Shown piece by piece: positions 14,902 to 20,225 of a stretch of 20,225 nt of DNA. Within the stretch, counting starts at the first letter, position 1. Each line of letters starts with the position of its first letter. The DNA comes from an uncultured Clostridia bacterium (GTDB lineage Bacteria; Bacillota; Clostridia; TANB77; CAG-508). The stretch is from contig CAOXTD010000007.1 in assembly GCA_948560265.1 (NCBI GenBank), positions 58,697 through 78,921 on the forward strand, read 5' to 3'. Below the pieces are notes generated by a model. That model was given only the letters and a program-made list of their open reading frames with translations. It did not search any database and was not told the DNA's origin. The translations under genes were made by a program, and so were the position numbers.

Positions 14902-15630
14902 TTAAATATACCAACCACCATTAACTGAAATCACTTGTCCTGTAGTATATTCATCTTCAATTAACCATTTTGCACATTTTGCAATATCTTTTGCTTTGCC
15001 AATACTATTGAGAGGAATTTCTCTTTTCACTTCTTCCCATTCTTCCTCTGTCACGCTTTTATTCATATCTGTATCAATTGCTCCTGGTGCAATGCTATTT
15101 ACTCTAATATGTGAAGGGCCAAGTTCTTTTGCTAATGCTTTTGTCATTCCATCTATTCCAGCTTTTGTTACACTATAGTGAACTTCGCATGATCCCCCAG
15201 TTACTCCCCATATAGACGAAATATTGATAATACTACCAGCTTGCTTTTCTAACATATATGGGACTACTTCTTGTGTACAATAAAATACGGAGTTTAAATT
15301 TGTTTGTATCATTTTATTCCAATCTTCATCTGTTATTTGCGTAAATAACTTTTCTTGTGCAATTCCTGCATTATTAATTAATACATCTACTTTATGATAT
15401 TTCTCTATTGCAAATTGAATTAATTTTCTAACATCTTCTCTTTTTGAAACATCTGCTTTAAAAATCTCTATCTTTTTTCCTTGTTGCAATAATTCTTGTT
15501 TTATTTCTTCGGCTGTATGTTCTGATTGATGATAATTTAAGATAACTTTATAATCTTCTGCAGCAAGCAATTTTACTATTGAAGCTCCTATTCCTCTAGA
15601 ACCTCCTGTTACTATTATTACTTTGTTCAT
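14902..15630 (-). CDS. ymfI: SDR oxidoreductase, probable EF-P 5-aminopentanone reductase (YmfI)
   Basis: A 242-aa classical short-chain dehydrogenase: NADP-binding TGGSRGIG (residues 8-15), NNAG (~87-90), catalytic Ser in NISSIWG, and Y-x-x-x-K in HYSVTKAG. Annotated loosely as FabG in many genomes. The stretch SSIWGVTGGSCEVHYSVTKAG and the C-terminus TTGQVISVNGGWYI are, as I recall, much closer to Bacillus YmfI, which reduces the 5-aminopentanone group on elongation factor P, than to FabG, which lacks IWG...CEV. It is alone rather than in a fatty-acid operon and lies next to tRNA genes, which also fits. AGAGAGGT precedes the ATG. FabG-like activity on another substrate remains possible. Confidence 0.75.
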   Translation of the reverse strand: MNKVIIVTGGSRGIGASIVKLLAAEDYKVILNYHQSEHTAEEIKQELLQQGKKIEIFKADVSKREDVRKLIQFAIEKYHKVDVLINNAGIAQEKLFTQITDEDWNKMIQTNLNSVFYCTQEVVPYMLEKQAGSIINISSIWGVTGGSCEVHYSVTKAGIDGMTKALAKELGPSHIRVNSIAPGAIDTDMNKSVTEEEWEEVKREIPLNSIGKAKDIAKCAKWLIEDEYTTGQVISVNGGWYI

Positions 15631-15681
15631 TTATATAACCTCTCTCTTTCCTAGAAATTAAAAATACGAACTAACAAAATC

Positions 15682-15717
15682 AAAAAACTAGACAAGTCAT
15701 AAAACAAGCCTAGTTTT
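15682..15717 (-). terminator. Terminator of the tRNA operon
   Basis: Outer stem AAAACTAG (15684-15691) / CTAGTTTT (15710-15717) with partial inner pairing. On the minus strand a T-run follows (to 15682). It lies seven bases after tRNA-Thr. Confidence 0.75.
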
Positions 15718-15723
15718 AAGTAA

Positions 15724-15799
<76 letters not shown>

Positions 15800-15803
15800 A
15801 TAT

Positions 15804-15878
15804 TGGTGACCCCGACGGGAATCGAACCCATGTCTCCGCCGTGAAAGGGCGATGTCTTAACCGCTTGACCACGGGGCC
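15804..15878 (-). tRNA. tRNA-Glu, anticodon TTC
   Basis: 75 nt with encoded CCA. Acceptor GGCCCCG / CGGGGTC (one G-T pair), anticodon stem TCGCC / GGCGG with loop CTTTCAC (reads GAA). Second gene, four bases before tRNA-Thr. Confidence 0.96.
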
Positions 15879-15884
15879 TTGTTT

Positions 15885-15960
15885 TGGTGAGCCATCCGCG
15901 ACTCGAACGCGGGACAACTTGATTAAAAGTCAAGTGCTCTACCACCTGAGCTAATGGCCC
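15885..15960 (-). tRNA. tRNA-Lys, anticodon TTT
   Basis: 76 nt with encoded CCA. Acceptor GGGCCAT / ATGGCTC, anticodon stem CTTGA / TCAAG with loop CTTTTAA (reads AAA). First gene of the three-tRNA operon. Confidence 0.96.
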
Positions 15961-16013
15961 ATAATTCACTTATTTGAATTATAGTAGCAGTTGTCTCTAT
16001 CTGAACAACTGCT
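15961..16013 (-). promoter_or_regulatory. Two hairpins in the tRNA-operon leader
   Basis: ATAATTCA / TGAATTAT (15961-15968 with 15975-15982) directly abuts the tRNA-Lys 5' end. AGCAGTTGT / ACAACTGCT (15986-15994 with 16005-16013) is at the expected transcript 5' end. They may guide 5' processing or protect the leader (inference). Confidence 0.55.
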
Positions 16014-16018
16014 TTTCT

Positions 16019-16047
16019 ATAATACAACATTTTTCTTACTCTGTCAA
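16019..16047 (-). promoter_or_regulatory. Strong promoter of the tRNA operon
   Basis: On the minus strand: TTGACA (16047-16042), 17-base spacer, TATTAT (16024-16019). It starts 28 bases after the pyrG stop codon, so no room remains for a proper pyrG terminator. Confidence 0.85.
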
Positions 16048-16074
16048 TACTTTTTTTAAAATTTTATTAAAATA

Positions 16075-17676
16075 TTATTCAATTTCCTTCGCTGCTTTTA
16101 TTAATCCAACAAATAATGGATGTGGTCTATTTGGTCTTGATTTAAATTCTGGATGAAATTGTCCTGCCATAAAATATGGATGTTCTTTTAATTCCACAAT
16201 TTCTACTAATTCTCCATTTGGTGATATTCCTGAGCATATTAGTCCTGCTCTTTCCATTTCTTCTCTATATTTATTATTATATTCAAATCTATGTCTATGT
16301 CTTTCATTTATTTGTTTTTGACCATATAAACTATATGCCTTTGTTCCTTCTTTTAATACACATGGATAAGTTCCTAGTCTCATTGTTCCACCTTTTTCAT
16401 CAATGTTCTTTTGTTCTTCCATTATGTGTATTACTTGATTTTTTGAGCCTTCATCAAATTCTTCTGAATTTGCATCTTTTAATCCTAATACATCTCTTGC
16501 AAATTCTACTACAGCCATTTGCATTCCTAAGCATATTCCTAAAAATGGTATATTGTTCTCTCTTGCATATTTTACTGCTGCAATTTTTCCTTCTATTCCC
16601 CTATTTCCAAATCCACCTGGAACTAATATTGCATCAAACTCCCCTAATTTTGCATTTGCTGTTTCTGCAGTTATTTCTTCTGAATCAATATATCCTATAT
16701 CTACTTTTACATTATTTGCAAATCCTGCATGTCTTATACTCTCTGCAACTGAAAGATATGAATCTTCTAACTTTATGTATTTACCTACTATTGCAACCTT
16801 AACTATTTTATCTTCTACATTTCTTATTTTGTCTATCATTGTTTCCCATTCTTTATTGTTTGGCTCTATTTTATCTAATCTTAAATGTCTGCAAACTTCT
16901 TTTGTTAGTCCTTCTTCTTCTAACATTAATGGTACAGCATATAGATTATCTACAGTTTTATTCTGTATCACACTCTCTGGTCGCACATTACAGTGTAGTG
17001 CTATTTTGTATTTCATTGTTTCATCTATTGGAAGTTCTGACCTACATACTAATATATCTGGTCTTATTCCCAATGATTGCAACTCTTTTACTGAATGTTG
17101 TGTTGGTTTTGATTTCAATTCATTTGAACCTGCTATGTATGGCAATAAGGTTACATGAATATATACTACATCTTCAGGATTCTGTTCTATTCCAACCTGT
17201 CTTATTGCTTCTATAAAAGATAATCCTTCTATATCTCCTATTGTTCCTCCTATTTCTGTTATTACTATATCTATATCTTCATTTTCGAATTTATATATTC
17301 TCTCTTTTATTTCGTTTGTAATATGTGGTATTACTTGTACTGTCTTTCCTAAGTACTCACCTTTTCTTTCCTTTTCTATTACACTTGAATATATTTTTCC
17401 TGTTGTTACACTTGAATTTTTAGTTAAATTTTCATCTATAAATCTTTCATAATGTCCTAAATCTAGGTCCGTTTCTGCCCCATCATCTGTTACAAATACC
17501 TCTCCATGTTCTATTGGACTCATTGTTCCTGGATCAACATTTATATATGGATCCATTTTTTGTATAGTTACTTTATAACCTCTATTTTTTAATAATCTTC
17601 CTAATGATGCTGCTGTTATTCCTTTTCCTAGTCCTGATACTACTCCTCCTGTTACAAATATGTACTTCGTTTTCAT
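16075..17676 (-). CDS. pyrG: CTP synthase
   Basis: A full-length 533-aa CTP synthase, which aminates UTP to CTP using ATP and glutamine (last step of de novo CTP synthesis), acting as a cytosolic tetramer. The N-terminal synthetase domain starts with FVTGGVVSGLGKGITAASLG (ATP loop) and includes QKMDPYINVDPGTMSP and EIGGTIGDIE. The C-terminal class I glutamine amidotransferase domain has the nucleophile elbow LGICLGMQ and the His-Glu pair in GQFHPEFKSRP. TAGGAGGT precedes the ATG. It has its own extended -10 promoter and an attenuator-like hairpin in the leader. No intrinsic terminator is seen after the stop; some read-through into the tRNA operon is possible. Confidence 0.98.
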   Translation of the reverse strand: MKTKYIFVTGGVVSGLGKGITAASLGRLLKNRGYKVTIQKMDPYINVDPGTMSPIEHGEVFVTDDGAETDLDLGHYERFIDENLTKNSSVTTGKIYSSVIEKERKGEYLGKTVQVIPHITNEIKERIYKFENEDIDIVITEIGGTIGDIEGLSFIEAIRQVGIEQNPEDVVYIHVTLLPYIAGSNELKSKPTQHSVKELQSLGIRPDILVCRSELPIDETMKYKIALHCNVRPESVIQNKTVDNLYAVPLMLEEEGLTKEVCRHLRLDKIEPNNKEWETMIDKIRNVEDKIVKVAIVGKYIKLEDSYLSVAESIRHAGFANNVKVDIGYIDSEEITAETANAKLGEFDAILVPGGFGNRGIEGKIAAVKYARENNIPFLGICLGMQMAVVEFARDVLGLKDANSEEFDEGSKNQVIHIMEEQKNIDEKGGTMRLGTYPCVLKEGTKAYSLYGQKQINERHRHRFEYNNKYREEMERAGLICSGISPNGELVEIVELKEHPYFMAGQFHPEFKSRPNRPHPLFVGLIKAAKEIE

Positions 17677-17687
17677 ACTACCTCCTA

Positions 17688-17744
17688 CAAAAAATAAAAA
17701 AAGATTTAAAAATTGCCTCGTCTTTTGAGGTTTTTTTTAAATCT
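17688..17744 (-). promoter_or_regulatory. Attenuator-like terminator in the pyrG leader
   Basis: On the minus strand, between the promoter and the ribosome binding site: AGATTTAAAAA (17744-17734) pairs with TTTTTAAATCT (17712-17702), with an inner CCTC/GAGG helix (GAGG 17730-17727 on plus, CCTC 17719-17716 on plus), followed by TTTTTTTATTTTTT. This is a complete intrinsic terminator ahead of the gene, so full transcription needs it to be avoided. pyrG of Bacillus subtilis is attenuated by CTP level through slippage at its transcript 5' end; here an A8 run sits near the 5' end. The mechanism is not proven. Confidence 0.72.
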
Positions 17745-17752
17745 ACTTTATT

Positions 17753-17781
17753 AGTATACCATTATTTTAAATTTTTCGCAA
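17753..17781 (-). promoter_or_regulatory. Promoter of pyrG
   Basis: On the minus strand: TTGCGA (17781-17776), 17-base spacer, TGG-TATACT (extended -10; TATACT at 17758-17753). The start point near 17746 places the attenuator stem at the very 5' end of the RNA. Confidence 0.78.
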
Positions 17782-17809
17782 CTGTTTTTTGAAATTTTAT
17801 TTTAAATTT

Positions 17810-17836
17810 AAAGAGGACAGTAAAACTGACCTCTTT
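17810..17836 (-). terminator. Terminator of the HD-domain operon
   Basis: AAAGAGG (17810-17816) / CCTCTTT (17830-17836) with inner CAG/CTG after one mismatch. It begins about 13 bases after the 133-aa gene's stop. The T-tract on the minus strand is weak (AAATTT). Confidence 0.65.
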
Positions 17837-17849
17837 GCAATTTTTATAT

Positions 17850-18251
17850 CTATCTTTCTCCTGTTTGTCCATCTTGTTCCATTAGTTTTACTGCCTGTTC
17901 CTCTCTTGTTTCTTTTATTACTACAGACTTTGCGTCAATTCCCAAAAAGTCGAAAAATCGCATTAGGCTTTCTTTTGCTTTTTTTATTCTGTCTCTACTC
18001 TTACATTCAATTTCTATACTATTTGGCATTGGTTTTCGTCCTTTACTAACAACTACAGACCTATCTTGCCTAATTACTATTCCATCTTCATTTTCCATAC
18101 TATTTCTAACAGTCTCTATTATGCATTTAGAATTTCCATTTGGGATTTGTATGCTCATACCTGGATGTTCACTATTAAACTTTGCCACTAATTCTGTTAA
18201 TGTCTTTCCTTCAAAATCAGTCGTTTCATATCTTTCTCTTTCTACTTGCAT
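17850..18251 (-). CDS. Hypothetical 133-aa protein overlapping the HD gene
   Basis: A soluble protein of unknown family. It has a glycine-poor alpha/beta N-terminus (FEGKTLTELVAKFNSEHPGMSIQI), a central strand region (GIVIRQDRSVVVSKGRKPM) and a charged helix (SRDRIKKAKESLMRFFDFLGI). The ATG at 18251 lies inside the end of the upstream gene (26-base overlap), preceded by GGAG at only 2 bases. Translation is therefore probably coupled to the HD protein. It is the last gene before the terminator at 17810-17836. The tight overlap suggests a partner or accessory protein of the HD enzyme; no function can be assigned. Confidence 0.72.
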   Translation of the reverse strand: MQVERERYETTDFEGKTLTELVAKFNSEHPGMSIQIPNGNSKCIIETVRNSMENEDGIVIRQDRSVVVSKGRKPMPNSIEIECKSRDRIKKAKESLMRFFDFLGIDAKSVVIKETREEQAVKLMEQDGQTGER

Positions 18252-20225
18252 TACTCCGTTTATCTCTTTTTCTTTTTACTATCAGCTCTTGTTTTTTTCT
18301 ATTTAAATATTCTCTTATACATATAGATACTCCTTTTTCATTATTAAAGTATGTATCTCTTATTCTATCAGGTAGCATTGCTCTAAAATTTTCTCCAAAA
18401 AATGGTAATAAGTCACTCATTACAAATGCATCTCCTGGTTTTAATTTTATCTGTCTATCTGCATTATCTAAGCTTAATATTTTAGTTATATCAAGCATTC
18501 CTCCTTCTTGAAATGCTCTCTTCAGTTCCTCTGGTCTATCTTTAAATCTCTGAAATATTCTATTTACAGTATTTAACATATCTATATCATTGCTATTTGT
18601 TATTGTTCTTAATGACTCTTCCCACGCTTCTTCTATATTATCTGGATGTTTTGCAATGGCTTCATTAAATTTTGTAATTATAAATATCGTTGATGCATTT
18701 TGCATTTCTTTTTTCTTTATATCTATTACCCCTTGTTGTCTTAATCCTTTAACATATCCTATCATTTCATTTAAAATGTCCCATGTATCTTGTTCTACAT
18801 CATAATATATTCTTCCATCATTTTGATTTTCTCTTACAGTATTTGCTATATTTGTTATCAGTTCTCCAAAGTTCTCTTTACGTATTAATTTATCAAATTC
18901 TTCAATTCTCCTTCTTATTACTTCTTCTCTTTCGTACCCTTTTCCTAATTTCTCAGTTGTAGCATCTTTCCACTCTTTACTAAAAAATCCTGGTGGTAGT
19001 GGTACTTTTGTTCTACTTGTCCTTTTTAAAATGTCTACTATGTCACTTACTCCATAACATATTTTATCTGCCTCTCTTGGAAGTTGTACTACAGTTCCAT
19101 CTCCTCTACTCTCACTATTTGTCCTACTGTGCTCTTCTATTGATTTTTTTATCATTCTTTTATTTGAATCTATTGCACTTCTTATTCTACTTTCGTCATA
19201 TTCTTTTCCTATTGATTTAGCATATTTAACTATTGACTCTATAATTTCATCTTCTCTTGTCGAAATTATTCTTTCTATTACATCTCTACCATTTATCTCA
19301 TGTGAAAAGAACCCGTCTAATGAGCCTAATAATGCTTCTGTAGGGTGTGCTCCTGGAACATGACCAATGTCATGGACTAATCCTGATACCATACAAAGAA
19401 GTGTATTTTTGTCTTTTACTGGTATTTCCTTACTTCTACTTATTAATCCTGTTATTAACATTACTTGCTCAGAATGTGACAGCCTATTTGTTATTGCTTG
19501 ATCTTCTCTATAATAATTTTCATTTAAGAAATTTATTAGTTTATATTCTATATCTTGATAATCCATATCTGAAAAAAAACATAAAAACATATCTTCTAAA
19601 TTTCTTATTTTTCCTGGATTATAATTTTTCATTCTTTTTACTGTTGATATTTTTCTCATTAAATATTGTGGATCTTTAAAATTGCTTAGTTCTAAATTAG
19701 GTGGCATTGGCACTCTATAGTCATGTATTATTTGTCCCTTATGTTTTAATTGCTCAAACTCATTCGTGCTAATTATAGTACTAAGCATAGCACATATTGT
19801 AAGTTCTTCTAATGTCATATTTTGCTTTTGCTCTAACATCTCTTTTATTGATCTAGAGTACTTTGACAATGTATTTCTCTGTACATCGAAATTACTAAGT
19901 ACCACATCATATATTTTTCTTAGCTCTTCAGCATTTCCTGAAAGCACTTCAAATTCAATTTCCTCATTCATTTTAAAATAGTCGCCATATTCATCTTTCG
20001 CTCTTAAATCATCAAATGCAACCTCTATTTTTGTTCCATCCTCTGCTATAATATTTATTTTGCTTCTATTATTATCTACCTTTACAGCCATTTCTAAATT
20101 TTCAGGAAATTCTAACTCAGGATATTTTTTCTTTAAACAAGATATCGCATATGATAGTGTAGTTTCTCCTTCTTGAGCAACAAAACCTTCTGGTATTTCT
20201 ACTTCAAATTCCTTTCTTTCAAGAT
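18226..20225 (-). CDS. HD-domain phosphohydrolase, dGTPase-like, 5' end outside window
   Basis: At least 666 residues; the frame stays open from the ATG at 20091 to the window edge, with no ribosome binding site before that ATG, so the true start lies further upstream. The HD metal site follows the dNTP triphosphohydrolase order: NRLSHSEQ (first His), LVHDIGHVPGAHPTEALL (HD pair, bases 19374-19369), FFSHEINGRDVIERI, and READKICYGVSDIVD (last Asp). In Dgt the second motif is HDIGHPPFGHxGE, so this is a diverged member. An unassigned ~220-residue N-terminal region and ~200-residue C-terminal region, ending in very basic KRKRDKRSNASRKRKI, surround it. It probably hydrolyses dNTPs or a related nucleotide. 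It overlaps the 133-aa gene. Confidence 0.8.
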   Translation of the reverse strand, partial: LERKEFEVEIPEGFVAQEGETTLSYAISCLKKKYPELEFPENLEMAVKVDNNRSKINIIAEDGTKIEVAFDDLRAKDEYGDYFKMNEEIEFEVLSGNAEELRKIYDVVLSNFDVQRNTLSKYSRSIKEMLEQKQNMTLEELTICAMLSTIISTNEFEQLKHKGQIIHDYRVPMPPNLELSNFKDPQYLMRKISTVKRMKNYNPGKIRNLEDMFLCFFSDMDYQDIEYKLINFLNENYYREDQAITNRLSHSEQVMLITGLISRSKEIPVKDKNTLLCMVSGLVHDIGHVPGAHPTEALLGSLDGFFSHEINGRDVIERIISTREDEIIESIVKYAKSIGKEYDESRIRSAIDSNKRMIKKSIEEHSRTNSESRGDGTVVQLPREADKICYGVSDIVDILKRTSRTKVPLPPGFFSKEWKDATTEKLGKGYEREEVIRRRIEEFDKLIRKENFGELITNIANTVRENQNDGRIYYDVEQDTWDILNEMIGYVKGLRQQGVIDIKKKEMQNASTIFIITKFNEAIAKHPDNIEEAWEESLRTITNSNDIDMLNTVNRIFQRFKDRPEELKRAFQEGGMLDITKILSLDNADRQIKLKPGDAFVMSDLLPFFGENFRAMLPDRIRDTYFNNEKGVSICIREYLNRKKQELIVKRKRDKRSNASRKRKI

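Noticed and set aside
16176..17216. Long hydrophobic plus-strand frames opposite pyrG
   Set aside because: Leu/Phe-rich translations typical of the antisense of AT-rich genes; pyrG on the minus strand is certain.
20089..20091. ATG as the start of the HD-domain protein
   Set aside because: No ribosome binding site precedes it and the frame stays open for 44 more codons to the window edge, so it is internal.

Overview
The window looks like a piece of a low-GC Bacillota (Firmicutes) chromosome, most likely from the class Clostridia. The evidence is AT-rich DNA with strong AGGAGG-type ribosome binding sites, the miaB-mutS neighbourhood, a VanW/G5 cell-wall protein, a YmfI-type reductase, a DUF378 protein, and a Clostridia-style pilin leader fused to a bacterial Ig domain. 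Most of the window is housekeeping sequence. The main accessory element is the block at about 5.08-7.36 kb.

Layout. (1) 1-5.08 kb, plus strand: 3' end of miaB, a small protein with repeated helix-turn-helix-like units, mutS, and a membrane HExxH metallopeptidase-like protein, closed by an intrinsic terminator. mutL does not follow mutS. (2) 5.08-7.36 kb: a small XRE regulator (minus strand) diverges from a large surface protein (plus strand). Two copies of an 18-bp palindrome lie between them. The surface protein has a pilin-like leader, Ig/Fn-type domains and a C-terminal lectin-like (DUF6273-type) domain. Its last ~160 bp differ sharply in codon use and adenine content and end in a WWLRSP...GVAPGFCI motif pair, as expected for the variable region of a diversity-generating retroelement (DGR). 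No reverse transcriptase or template repeat is visible here. (3) 7.38-11.12 kb, minus strand: zinc-ribbon protein, ABC-F ATPase, DUF378 protein, CorA-type transporter, and a 74-aa orphan followed by a GC-rich hairpin. (4) 11.25-13.64 kb: tRNA-Lys(CTT) and a VanW-domain protein, both minus strand, each with its own promoter and terminator. (5) 13.6-14.9 kb, plus strand: a cI/LexA-like regulator and a carbohydrate-binding-module protein. (6) 14.9-20.2 kb, minus strand: YmfI-like reductase, a tRNA operon Lys(TTT)-Glu(TTC)-Thr(TGT), pyrG with an attenuator-like leader, and an overlapping pair made of a 133-aa unknown and a large dGTPase-like HD protein that runs off the right edge.

Genes working together. 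miaB, the HTH protein, mutS and the metallopeptidase form one tightly spaced transcription unit (tRNA modification and mismatch repair). The XRE regulator, palindromes and hypervariable surface protein read as a regulated adhesin/receptor module whose diversifying machinery would have to be elsewhere in the genome. The minus-strand genes of the right half serve translation and nucleotide metabolism (EF-P modification, tRNAs, CTP synthesis, dNTP hydrolysis). No gap between genes exceeds 300 bases. Five starts were moved from the longest-ORF start on ribosome-binding-site grounds or because the frame stays open to the window edge.
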